NCBI GenBank assembly: GCA_018524725.1
Contig: JAEUWP010000335.1
Coordinates: forward strand, 310,001 to 374,000
DNA length: 64,000 nucleotides
From: Podaxis mareebaensis
Taxonomy: Eukaryota; Basidiomycota; Agaricomycetes; Agaricales; Agaricaceae
Direction: 5' to 3'
A model generated the notes under the pieces. That model made no database searches, was not told the DNA's origin, and saw nothing but the letters and a program-made list of their open reading frames with translations. How positions within the stretch are numbered: the stretch's first letter is position 1; every line of letters starts with the position of its first letter. A program made the position numbers and the translations under genes. This document shows, piece after piece, positions 33,246 to 44,044 of the stretch.

Positions 33246-35773
33246 TCAAGGGTCGGAACGTATCTTGTCCAATGCGGACGACGAACTGTCTCGAACAATT
33301 TCTCCACATTTGTTCCAAAACGTGTTCCATGAATCGTCGGACGTGACATCGGCGCAACGAATCTGCTATTGCTGAGAACACAGTGGTTTGCACGAAAAGA
33401 TGCGACTTACTTCATATGTCAAATATGATTCTTCGCCTTGCGGATCGAAGCGGCGCTCGCTGACAGCATGAACTGCGAAATTCCCACTGTTGACCGGATG
33501 AACATCTGATTGAACATAGAAGTCTTCCTTGAGGATATACTTCAGATTATCATGTTCAAAAACTAAAGGAATTTCATCAGGAACCAAGGATCTGCGCAAG
33601 CGTTATGAGCAGCTATTGAGTACAATTGGTAGAACACTCACGAAGTGTCGCTCTTGATGTATTTGAGTAATTCAGTCGGCCACGATGTTTCTGGCATCGT
33701 GTCGTCGCAAGTGAGAACCAGTCGTAGATCCCTTGCACTGAAGGATAATGAGTATCCGGAGAAATGCTGGAAGATGGGACAACAAACTTGTCTGGCATCA
33801 GCATGTCCAATTTCGTGACAGGTCCAATGCGGAGCACAGGTTTAGGAACTTTTTCTGGCTCGGATGAATCTACTCCTGTTTCAACGGGGACATCTCCCAT
33901 CGGTCTTTCAGGGGTATATTCACAAATCACCGTTCGTGTCTGTTCCGAGGAACCTGGAATGGTCTCATACACGAGCCGACGCCTCCACCTCTGGCCGGAT
34001 TCTGGCACTTGCCAGAAGCGCATTGGGGCACTACGTGATAGTCAACACTTGGCCGATCCAAGCACCGAACATACACACCCTCTGATGAACTCTGTGTCGG
34101 GGCTATGTTCCCGTATCCAATCGATAACTTCGTTGAAAGACTTCTGCCCTTCTAATGGAGGAGTCAATGAGAAAAATTGAGATCCCTGGGAATTTATAAC
34201 GACATGACCGGGACTATTGTCATGATAAACGCATGAATGGAGTAAAACAAATCGAAGGACCCACGTTGCAGTGACAGAAAAATGTCGATTCTCAGCAGAT
34301 TTAACCACCTGCGCAAGGAGTTGCTCGCGAGCATTGTCGTAGTTCCTACGCCCAATTTGTTAGCTCACTCCAATACCTGGAAACACAAGATATGCACCCA
34401 ATCGTTGCGACGTAACCATTCGTGACACCATCAGCAGTGTGCGACACTACACTATTATCTTCGCCGAACCATTTCCCAACTCGCCGAAGTCGGAAGCGCC
34501 CTTTATTCCCTGCTAACCTACTTGCCGACTCGCAGAAAAAGGGGTAAAACGCGTAGGTGGGAATATGTTCAAGAGGAGAAAGCACACATTCGCTTTTGGT
34601 TGGGCTAACAGCTAGAGGTACCTTAATGTCCTAGAGTAGGCTGTTGGGGCAGGAAGCATAGAGACAAAACAGCTGAACTTGCCTCGATAGCATGCTGCAT
34701 GAGCAACCTTTGCGCCCTTGCAAGGGAATCCTTGGAACTTTCCCGATACCATACTCGAATCTGCATAGTGGGTGAGGAGTGTCCGCTCTTCACGAAGACC
34801 ACAGACATACCTTCCCATCTGGCAAACCCTCCAAGAAACAACCAGATGCCCGTGACAATTGTTGCGAAAAGGATGAAAGATCAATTTTTCGCGGAGGATC
34901 AAAGTCCCGCCATACGATTTCCTGTGAGCTTACAATCAGCATAATTGTGTGCAAGGACAGGCTCCGATCTCACCTTTTTCAACGATTCGACATATCGTTC
35001 CAGTTGCTCGACCGAAGCAGTTGTGCCCGAAACTGTCAATGACAGTGGTTTACGGGAGAATTGTAGGTGGACATTGTACATTTGAGACAGTGACAAGGTC
35101 TCAAGGCCATCTGCATGGGGGATGAGTCATTATTTTGCGATGGAACTTTGCACCAAGTTGCACCAAGCGGACGGACCTTTGCCGAGAAGTAGGAATGCCT
35201 GTTGAGGGTTCAATGAAAAAACTGAAAACAAGTTAAAGACGTTCAGAAACAGTTGTGAGTAAACTCACCACGTGAGGACCTCTCTTTCTTTGCTTTCGCC
35301 AATTTCTGGCTTTTACTGAGCGACGGCCAGCCCCATTGCTTCTCAATAATAGTCGCGGCCGCATTTTGCTTCCGGATTCTCGCCGAAACATGTACACCAT
35401 AAAGATGGAGAAATTGTCGCAGCTGGCTGACGGTGAACGACCGGTCCAACCTTTCCATCAGAGCTTGGTACTCAGCCTCGTACTGTGCAGAACCGACAGG
35501 ACTGTGCGACTCCGGCCTGAAGCTTTCCAAGTCCGCAAGAGTTAATTCCGAGTTTTCGGCTACATAATTGAGGTATTCCTGAACCCGTGGCCTGCGTGGA
35601 GACTTCACTGGAGCATTAAGGGGTTGAGATGCGTCGTTGGTTTGGTGTTCATGCTCATTGTGGCGAACCTGGGCTAGAACTGCAGGAGAATATGCGTATC
35701 TTCTGCAGAAGAAGTTGAGAGATGAAGCGGAAGATGTGAAAAAATGTTCAAAGCGATTGCAACGAAACGCCAT
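33246..35773 (-). CDS. SLS1: SLS1-like mitochondrial inner-membrane-bound regulator
   Basis: Start at 35773 gives a presequence-like N-terminus without acidic residues at first (MAFRCNRFEHFFTSSASSLN, FFCRRYAYS). The conserved N-terminal block RSFTVSQLRQFLHLYGVHVS, RIRKQNAAATIIEKQWGWPS is typical of the Sls1 family, which couples mitochondrial transcription to translation at the inner membrane. Following exons read KAKKERSSR, LLGKG, LETLSLSQMYNVHLQFSRKP, LSLTVSGTTASVEQLERYVE and later FVVPSSSISPDTHYP, VLRIGPVTKLDMLMPD. The last splice joins YLTYE to QIRCADVTSDDSWNTFWNKC, ending LDKIRSDP. Without that splice the frame ends in CSQQ. Middle exons (34.0-34.9 kb) are approximate. It shares a divergent 500-bp promoter with eIF3b. 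Confidence 0.8.
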
Positions 35774-36273
35774 GTCGCCTCGAGCGTTCGTGTGCAAAAA
35801 AACAATTTCCGTCGCGTATAGCCCCAAAGTAGGAAACTCTACGCCTTATGTAATATTCCTCGTCGGCAATCCACCATTCAGGAACAGGGCCACCGTCCTT
35901 TGATCGTCACCAAGCCATGTAGAAAACCCAGACCATGAAAGCCAATATTTGCATGATAGCTAGCTTCTGTGAAAAGATTCAATACGTGAAACCTCTTCTC
36001 AAGGAGAAAAAGAACCCTCCCTGCGTCAAGTCTGGAACCATAAACCATGAGTCCATACCGAGTTCATGCAAACAAGATATCTTTCAAGAAGTTTGATTGT
36101 TTGCGAATCCTATTTCCACATTTTCGTTGGATGGTGAGCTCGTCCCCTACGCCCGATGAGCCCATTCTGCTGAAGAATTGCCATTCGAGGATCTAGCACA
36201 ACAGGTGCATACACAGATCAGCTTCTAGCCAATCGGTTTGTTGATGGTTGGAAAAATCTTGCCAATAGCCACC
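35774..36273. other. Divergent promoter region between SLS1 and eIF3b
   Basis: The 500 bp separate two start codons pointing away from each other and must contain both promoters. No reading frame with a family motif was found. The eIF3b start sits in a strong context, gccaccatgcc. Confidence 0.7.
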
Positions 36274-38897
36274 ATGCCTGTAACTCTTCTGCAAGATCCA
36301 GATAACATTGACTACTCAGACATCGAGAACAAGTAATCCTTCAAATTGTTACCACATCTTGTTATTGACCGCTTCTATCAGATACAAAGTCAAATATGAC
36401 GAAAGTTTTGATAACGTCCTCGTTGTAGACGGCGCTCCTGTCATTGGCAAGGACAAACTCGAAAAGCTACTGGCTAAAATTTGCAAGGAATTCTCGAGGA
36501 AGGGTATTACAATTAAGCTGGACGACATACATATCCCATGGGACGATTCAACTGGCAAAAGCAAAGGGTCTGTCGCACGAAACGCTTTCTTAGGTCAATA
36601 TTCTCACCTACACTAAACTACAGCTTCCTTTTCATAGAATTCCGCAACGTTGATGAGGCCAATCTTGCTTTGGTGGCTCTCAACAACCATCCATTTGATG
36701 CCAAACATACCTTCAAGCTTAATCGGTTTGCAGATATCGAGAAATACGCGAACCTCGATGAAACATACGTGGAACCAGAAGCCGAGGAATTCGTTCCCAA
36801 GGTATCCCTACATTTCCAGAAGTACAGATCCGGTGAAATTTACGACGAGTATAGGAACACTTGCGAGCGTGGCTGGCTGATCCTCAAGGACGGGACCAAT
36901 ATGTGACATACCGTGGTGAAGAGGTTTTGATTCATTGGCATGGGAAACCTTCACAGTATGAGATTGCACACAAACCTGTGCGTTTCCCCCTTTATACTCC
37001 ACCTCCGATCTCCTGTCCTGAACGTAACGGTAGGATTGGAAAGATTTTCTCTATGTGGCGTGGTCGCCATTAGGAACCTACATCGCAACCTTGCATCGGC
37101 AAGGCGTCCGCCTTTGGGGTGGTCCATCCTGGAAGCCACAACAACGATTTGCCCATCCCTTTGTCAAACTTATCGACTTCTCCCCGTGCGAGAACTACCT
37201 CGTCACATGGTCTAATGAGCCTATCGTTGTTCCCGAAGGCGCTCTTCAAGGTCCTCAGTATTTCTCACCAGATGATGAAGGCAACAATATCGCCATTTGG
37301 GACATAAAATCCGGACATCTTCTTCGCACATTTTCCACGTACAACGAAGGCGAAACACCTGGTCAGAAAAAACAGATGCAGTGGCCAATCCTGAAATGGA
37401 GCCCTGACGATAAATTCATCGCACGTCTAACCCCTGGTCAGATGATAAGCATCTACGAACTTCCCGGTATGGGCTTGCACGGGAAAAAGAGTTTGAAGAT
37501 AGAAGGCGTCGTAGATTTTGAATGGTGTCCACTTGGAGAAAGGGACAAGGAGGTAACGGAGAAAGATGCGAAAGGAGGGGTCAAAACGACGAAGAAGGCG
37601 AGGGAAAACATGCTTGTGTACTGGACACCTGAAGTGGCGAATCAGCCGGCGCGTGTCACTTTACTTGGCTTCCCCAGTCGGACCATCCTGCGTCAGAAGA
37701 ATTTGTTCAACGTTACAGAGGTGAACTCTCTTCAGATTATACAAATGACACTGCTTATTATATACTCAGTGCAAGCTTTACTGGCAAAACCAAGGCGATT
37801 TCCTGTGTGTCAAGGTTGATCGACATACAAAAACCAAGAAGTCTATTTTCTGTAACTTGGAAATCTTCCGGATGCGCGAAAAAGACTTTCCCGTCGAAGT
37901 CGTCGAACTAAAAGGTTCCTATCCGTTTTTGGTCTTGTTGCCTTTCACACTAACAACTCATTCTCAGACACTGTCACCGAATTCTCATGGGAGCCCAAGG
38001 GAGATCGGTTTGCGATTGTTTCCAGTAGTGATCCTAACCTGGGAAATCCTGGCCCCGGTATTACTATCAAGACGGACGTCAGCTTTTATCAACTTGATCA
38101 CTCAAAAAATGATTTCAGACTTCTCCGTAAGTTCATTCACATCTTTTTAAACTGTAACTCAACAGTTTGACAGGGACCCTATCTTCTCGTACAAGTAACG
38201 CGATTCGATGGTCCCCACGAGGGCGCCATGTGGTGTTAGCAACTGTCGGGTCTTCCACCAAATCCGAATTGGAATTCTGGGATCTGGATTTCAATTCCGA
38301 TGACATGAACCGAAAAGAGGGGCAAGCTTCCAAAGACGATTGGGGCAGTGGTATCCAATTGCTTGGGTCCGCCGACCACTATGGTGTCACCGATGTAGAG
38401 TGGGACCCAAGTGGTCGATACCTGGCTACCAGTGCGAGCGCCTGGACTCATACGGTGCGAAAGATCCAGACCATCTATTTTCGCGTTACTAACCTGTCAT
38501 TTCACAGTTGGAGAATGGATATGCAATCTGGGATTTCCGTGGACAAGAGCTGACGAAACAAATACAAGATCGCTTTAAACAGTTTATCTGGCGTCCCCGA
38601 CCTCCGACGCTGTTGACAAAAGAGCAACAAAAGAAGATCCGGAGGAACCTGCGCGAATACACTCGTACGTTTGACGAAGAGGACGCTGCAGAGGAGAGCA
38701 ATGTCAGCGCAGAGCTTGTTGCGCTGCGCAAGCGTCTCGTAGACGAATGGAACGCGTGGCGGGCGCTGCGCAAAAGAGAACTGGCCGATGATCGTGGACA
38801 TAAGAGCGATAGGCGTAAATCCTCGAGCGAAGAAAAAGAGGAGATCGAAGTATGGGTGGACGAGGTCATTGAACAAATTGAGGAGGTTGTTGAGTGA
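36274..38897 (+). CDS. PRT1: Eukaryotic translation initiation factor 3 subunit B
   Basis: Scaffold subunit of eIF3, acting on the 40S ribosome during initiation. Start [20 protein letters not shown]. An RRM follows: [38 protein letters not shown] and [20 protein letters not shown]. Next come the linker [20 protein letters not shown] and the beta-propeller repeats: [103 protein letters not shown] and [17 protein letters not shown]. The C-terminal helix reads [20 protein letters not shown] and ends [19 protein letters not shown], the usual eIF3i/g-binding tail. About eight exons; full length. The ATG context is near-optimal, as expected for an abundant factor. Confidence 0.97.
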
Positions 38898-39523
38898 TTG
38901 GTTGATGATCGGTTCCGCTAGACACCTCCTGTCTTTTTTCGTGATTCTCGCATTGATGGGAAAATAAGCATTACACACATGGCTTCCAGACAAACGTGGA
39001 TAACCCAAAGTGAAATAGGCTGCTAGCCATTTTCTCGGGCCGCGGATGATGATATCTGAGCCCGGTAATCGTGGTTGCGCCTGAGGAGTCTCTCACTCTT
39101 TTTATGATGGCTTCCACGAAATGAGCTTCGCCATTAAATATAGACACGATGTAGAGAAACAAACACAGAAAGGCCGGAAGAAGAAATCGAGAGAGAGGAT
39201 GAGAATGGCGACGTATGACGCACAAAACTCTCAAGGATGTCTTGGCTGGGACTGGAATGCAACTGGAATGCAGGCGTGGCAAACTCCCATGTTGGGAGTC
39301 GGAGGCCACACGCCACGGTGTGAATGCGCTGAAAACGGGGACGCTTGATCTCCTCTGAATGCCTTGGGAGCAGACGGCATCCGCTCACCAAAAACCTTCC
39401 CATTCTTAACTGTTTCACCACAGCATTAAGACCATTCGGTTGCAGACGTGTGAGGCGGGAGAATGGGGTACTGCCGGTTTTGGCATTCAATCCGCGGGCC
39501 CGAAGGTACCGAGTAATTCCGAT

Positions 39524-39532
39524 ATCTGATAA
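39524..39532 (+). promoter_or_regulatory. ATCTGATAA iron-GATA-type element in the hapX promoter
   Basis: The sequence atctgataa, followed by g, lies 108 bp before the hapX ATG. It matches ATCWGATAA, the consensus described for the ascomycete iron-responsive GATA repressor SreA. Basidiomycete relatives (Urbs1, Cir1) are also GATA factors. In Aspergillus, SreA represses hapX when iron is plentiful, so the site fits the gene. Binding here is inferred. Confidence 0.6.
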
Positions 39533-39558
39533 GACAACACATAGCAAGATCACCTTCC

Positions 39559-39563
39559 CCAAT
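39559..39563 (+). promoter_or_regulatory. CCAAT box upstream of hapX
   Basis: ccaat sits 78 bp before the hapX ATG. HapX acts with the CCAAT-binding complex, so feedback on its own promoter is possible. CCAAT is common by chance, hence low confidence. Confidence 0.3.
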
Positions 39564-39640
39564 AAAAGACCTGAACCTCTCCAAGTTTCCTCCGCCCTGA
39601 ACCACCCCCTCCCCGTATCCCGTACTTATATCCGTTCACC

Positions 39641-41396
39641 ATGTCTGCTGCCTCCCCAGCAGTCGCTTCTACCTCTACCTCTACTCTCTGGGCAACAGGT
39701 ACCTTGGTTTCTTTCTTCAAGGAATGACGTACGCTCACCGACATAAAGCCTCCAAGGAATGGGTTATACAGCCGAAGCCAAAGCCAGGCCGTAAGCCCAA
39801 GAAGGATATCACCCCCGCCGTGAAGGATGAGGAAGAGGTGAGCCATATTTCTTTTCGTATTTTAACATCCCTCTGACCTGGTTAAATCCAGAGCGACGCG
39901 AAGGGTCGACGAGTCCAGAATAGGTGGGTTTTAATTTAACACGAAACACTACTTCTTACCGTTGCGCCGCTAGGGCTGCTCAGCGCGCGTTTCGCGAGCG
40001 CAAGCAGTCGCAACTTGCGGGATTGCAAGCGCGGATACAACAATACGAGCAAGGGGAGATCGAGCGCAATGTTGCGCTGCAGAATATTGCCAAACGCCTC
40101 AAGGAGGAGAACGAGATACTGCGACGGGAGAATGCTCTGTTAAAGGAAAAATTAACTAAGCTCGAGAAAGACCAGGAAGCAGCCCAGGAAAAGAAGCGTT
40201 GGAGGGACACCTCTCCCAATAGTGTTACTTCTACCAGAGGTCCAGCACGCAAGAAATCCCGCTTCAGTCCCGAGGCGCTTGACAAACCCCTGATAACTTC
40301 CTATATTTCTTCACCTCCCTCCATGGTTAATTCCCCAGATTCTACCGGCACGTCAGATACTAGATTCTCACCTGTTTACGAGGTACAAGCATCCGAAGCG
40401 ACGCATCCTATTATGACCAACATCGACTTCAATACTACTACCAAACCTATTTCGCTTGATCCTAATACTTCCTTCCCAACCTTCGATTGCGGATTTTGCA
40501 GCGAGGACACACCTTGCGTCTGCCGAGAACTTGCTGCCCAACAAGCAGCCGATCGTTCTGCGCTCTCCAGCTTCAAATCTGAAGAATTCACCCCAACCAT
40601 GGCAATGCCCAGCAACCGCGTGGTCCGTCTGGAGCCGGCTCCCCTGCCCCAACAGTCACCTCGCCCGTCCATCCTGGATAACCTCCCTGCATACCAGCCG
40701 CCTGTCCCTCTGCGACGTCGTGCAACTCCGGGGACGGTGAACTCAGTTTTCCCCATCCAAGCCTTGCCAGAGGCGCAACCATCAAATCCTCCCCCTGTCC
40801 CAACCTGCTCTGGCGATCCGTCAAATTGCCTCGCGTGTGCAGACGATGCCTTCGGAAAAGCATTCTGTTCTGCCATCGAGAAGACGGTTGCAGCTCGTCC
40901 TCCTTGTGTCGACCCTCCTAGGACTGACACATCAACCTCTCGGGGTTGTTGTGGCAGCCGATGTAACTGCGAACATTACGCTTCCGGTTCAACGCTGAGC
41001 CCTCACAACTCCTATGATACTTCGGAGACTATACCTACGAACGATGCGTGGCGACAAATCAAGGCGCATCCCAACGTATCATTTGCCGATCTTTCCTTGC
41101 TTGCCAGTGTGGTTGCGAGTCGCTCAAAGTGTACTGGACCGCGAATCGTCCTATCTCCCAACCTTGAACATAGACCCACCCCTCCACCGCCACCACCTGC
41201 TGACAGCGAAACTATTATACTAACGGATCCTCATGCTCAGTACAGGGAGAAGGAAAAGGCGCAGCTTCAGGGAAATATGTCTTCTCATCTTATGCCTCAG
41301 GACGGATTGGTTCGTTGCACCCAGCATCGCATTTGTGAAGTTCCCACCTCCGCAGTACGCGATGCTTTACGGTTGCTTGATGCCAAATTCTCTTAG
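39641..41396 (+). CDS. hapX: bZIP iron regulator HapX
   Basis: Three short exons lead into one long exon. The first two give MSAASPAVASTSTSTLWATA and the CCAAT-complex-binding (Hap4-like) motif SKEWVIQPKPKPGRKPKK. A third adds SDAKGRRVQNR, which joins AAQRAFRERKQSQLAGLQAR to form the bZIP basic region (N-R-x-A-A-Q-R-A-F-R). A coiled coil follows: IQQYEQGEIERNVALQNIAK through EENEILRRENALLKEKL. Further on are the cysteine-rich regions expected for iron sensing: CGFCSEDTPCVC, CSGDPSNCLACADDAFGKAF with C next, and CCGSRCNCEHY. This combination of Hap4-like motif, bZIP and Cys-rich blocks is the signature of HapX, a nuclear factor that represses iron-consuming pathways during iron starvation. Stop at 41394-41396. 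Confidence 0.93.
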
Positions 41397-41524
41397 TTTA
41401 AGCGTTATCGTATGATTTATCATTTGCCTTGTATTATTCCACACTCGATCGACCCCCCCTCCCAGTGTAGTATATATCGTTACACCATGATTACAAGTAT
41501 TAGCTCTCCCCTAACCTCATCTCT

Positions 41525-44044
41525 CTATATCTTCCGGCTGACATGTAATGAAGCCTCAGCAAGTCGTTTGACTTTCGGGGAATTGGAAATGAGCTCGCTC
41601 CGCAAGCCTGAGGCATATTTGTATTCAACAATCATCCGCGTTAGTTGCTGGCGGAGCTGGATACGCCTCGTCAGGCTTAAACTCTGCCTTGACGTGGAAA
41701 ATGAGGGATCGAGATTGCGAAAAATTGCGAGAAGGTCTAGTAGAGGCAATCCAGCGTATCTCCGAGGGAATGGACCGATATAAGACCACAACGTAATGAG
41801 GACCTTTCTGGCCAATCCCAGTTGCTGCGCGAGAATGAATGCGTTACACACTCCATAGATGACTCGCACGTCAGGTTTGATCCCACTCGAGACCATCTCT
41901 TGGAAAAGCCGTAGTGCCGCCTTGGGTCGATTCTGGTGCGCGTATCCGTGCAGGAGGATGGTGTACATGACGAGGTTGGGTTCCATGTTGTGATCCTCGA
42001 CCGAACGCATGATTTTCAACGCAGCGTCTATTTCACCTTGTTGTACGAAGCCCTCCATGAGAGCCGCTATGTGGTAATGGGATGGTGTCATTCCCCGGGA
42101 TAACATATCCATGTAGGTGTCGACCGCAGAAGTCATATTACGTTGGATAACTCCTTCGTACTGCATTCGCAGCCCTAACATTGACGAATCACTCCGGATC
42201 CCGCGCGAAGTCATCGAGGTAATGAGTGAACGCGCCAGGTTTGGCCGTGAGAGGAAGCGGTCTATCTCCAACCCTGCCACTGGACTAGTTGAGTCGTGAT
42301 AGATCTCCTCCGAAGAGCTTGAACGAGGCTTTTGCACCTGCGCAACCCTACGAGCACTTCGGCGTCTTGACCTCGTTGAATACAAACGAGACCTTTCATC
42401 GCGTAGAAAACGACTGACGAGGGGGTGGAGGTGGCCAAGTGAGGGACGGAAGACAGGGGATAACTGACGCAATGTACGTAGCACAGTCGAAGGCGCAGCT
42501 CGCTCGGAGCGGACCAAATGCGCAACTAGAATCTTCACGGTGTATGTATTAGGCTTGACTCTGGTTCGCTCCATGAGCTGTGAAATTATATGGAAAGCAT
42601 CCAAACCATGGACAGGCAGTAAGCCTTTCAATAAAGCATTGAAGATGTCGATATGGGGAGATATTCGGGAGGTTGGATATGGCCACTTCCAGTGAGGCTT
42701 AGGTTGACGTCGGACTAAAGAGTTGAAGAGATCATCGAGGTTGTCCGCCGACAGGAGTCGGGACGCCACGAATGCAGCAAAATCTGGGCGTCCAATGGAG
42801 AACTGCACGTTCAAGTATGCAACAAGGATAGCGTGCGACATATTAATGGCCTGCTTCTCCATTAAATGGAAGATCTTTTCTGCAGCTAGCAAGTTCGAGC
42901 GAGCAACGCAAAAGCGAACCGCAATAAGGAATGTTGTGGCATTGGGGATAAGAGGAAGGGACGGTTTTAGGGCTGCCAATTGCATTGCCGGATCCTTAAA
43001 ATCACCCGAAGGAATGAGAAGACTTCGGATAGGCGCAATAGCATTGCTGTCGAAGAGTGACAATAGTTGATAAAAACCGACTTCGTCGCCGAAAAGGAAG
43101 TGTGATTCTAGAAGTTGGTTGACCACAAAGACACTGCTTGAGGGAGGAAGGGAACCCAGGTTGGACACGGCTAGATCTCTGACTTGGGAATCTAGTCCGA
43201 GGTATCGATAGTTTGTTGCGATGGCGGCATGGGTGGTTGGGTCCAGAAGAAAGCCAGCCTCCTCCATGGATGTCAAGCACCGGCGGGCTGCGGCAAGGTT
43301 GCGATTTCGGAGGTGGGCGATCAAGATTAAATGCCAAGTCCGTCTGGAAGGTTTCGCTCCGGCCTGTTCGTAGTCTTGGAATATCTTTTCGACGGCTGCG
43401 AAATTCTCTAACTCGAAGAGGGCGCGCAATCTCCAATCGAGAAGGCGGGGAGTTGGGACGCCGAGAGAATCTTTGGCAAGACGATAGACCTCCAACAAGA
43501 TGTCGTATCGCTTGTTCAGGGACAGCGACCAACAAACAGTCTCGTAAACTGATGCTTTGGGAGGACGGCCATATGCGACTGCCAAACTCAACAAGCGAAC
43601 ACACAAGGCGGGGCTGTCTGACGAAGCAAGTTGACGCGCAACGCGACCAAGACAGACGGGATGCTGAAAGATTTGGCGAATGGGAGAAAAGTCGGGTGAC
43701 CCAGAAGTCAAACAACGAAGGGCTGATTCTGTTGTCTGACCGTGGCAGTCGAGAAATGTTGTGAAATTCTTTGCTAGCAGATCGGGGGGTGCCGACGGGC
43801 GACGCTCTGCAAAGGGTAAGAGTTGGTGAGGGGTTGGCTCTCTGCTTATGGCGTCTCCTTCTACGCGATTTTCTTCTCCCTGCCATGGTACGCATCCAGT
43901 GGCGCTGTATTGGGGAGTCGTGGCTGCAGCCGCGCTCCATCGTAACCGCACGGAAGGAGAATTTCGGGTCGTGAGTTTGCATGTAAGAATCGCAACGGAG
44001 TGCTCAAGGTAGTGCCTCGGTGCAGTTATCACCTTCCTGAGCAT
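41525..44044 (-). CDS. Pentatricopeptide repeat protein, probably mitochondrial
   Basis: Essentially one open frame of about 840 residues from the ATG at 44044. MLRKVITAPRHYLEHSVAIL followed by TCKLTTRNSPSVRLRWS is a good mitochondrial presequence (basic and hydroxylated, first acid late). A longer frame starting at 44149 exists, but its extra 35 residues look unlike a leader. PPR-like helical pairs occur throughout, for example NFAAVEKIFQDYEQAGAKPS, NRNLAAARRCLTSMEEAGFL, LLAAEKIFHLMEKQAINMSH and NPHIDIF-type segments. Near the C-terminus AALKIMRSVEDHNMEPNLVM, YTILLHGYAHQNRPKAALRL and FQEMVSSGIKPDVRVIYGVC are clear motifs. Such proteins bind organellar RNA for processing or translation. The RNA target cannot be read from sequence. 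The lack of introns is unusual for this window. Confidence 0.88.
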   Translation of the reverse strand: MLRKVITAPRHYLEHSVAILTCKLTTRNSPSVRLRWSAAAATTPQYSATGCVPWQGEENRVEGDAISREPTPHQLLPFAERRPSAPPDLLAKNFTTFLDCHGQTTESALRCLTSGSPDFSPIRQIFQHPVCLGRVARQLASSDSPALCVRLLSLAVAYGRPPKASVYETVCWSLSLNKRYDILLEVYRLAKDSLGVPTPRLLDWRLRALFELENFAAVEKIFQDYEQAGAKPSRRTWHLILIAHLRNRNLAAARRCLTSMEEAGFLLDPTTHAAIATNYRYLGLDSQVRDLAVSNLGSLPPSSSVFVVNQLLESHFLFGDEVGFYQLLSLFDSNAIAPIRSLLIPSGDFKDPAMQLAALKPSLPLIPNATTFLIAVRFCVARSNLLAAEKIFHLMEKQAINMSHAILVAYLNVQFSIGRPDFAAFVASRLLSADNLDDLFNSLVRRQPKPHWKWPYPTSRISPHIDIFNALLKGLLPVHGLDAFHIISQLMERTRVKPNTYTVKILVAHLVRSERAAPSTVLRTLRQLSPVFRPSLGHLHPLVSRFLRDERSRLYSTRSRRRSARRVAQVQKPRSSSSEEIYHDSTSPVAGLEIDRFLSRPNLARSLITSMTSRGIRSDSSMLGLRMQYEGVIQRNMTSAVDTYMDMLSRGMTPSHYHIAALMEGFVQQGEIDAALKIMRSVEDHNMEPNLVMYTILLHGYAHQNRPKAALRLFQEMVSSGIKPDVRVIYGVCNAFILAQQLGLARKVLITLWSYIGPFPRRYAGLPLLDLLAIFRNLDPSFSTSRQSLSLTRRIQLRQQLTRMIVEYKYASGLRSELISNSPKVKRLAEASLHVSRKI

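Larger units (their letters stand above)
38898..39640. other. Intergenic region holding the hapX promoter
   Basis: About 740 bp between the eIF3b stop and the hapX start. Open frames in it lack motifs. It contains the GATA and CCAAT elements listed separately and a pyrimidine-rich leader just before the ATG. Confidence 0.65.
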
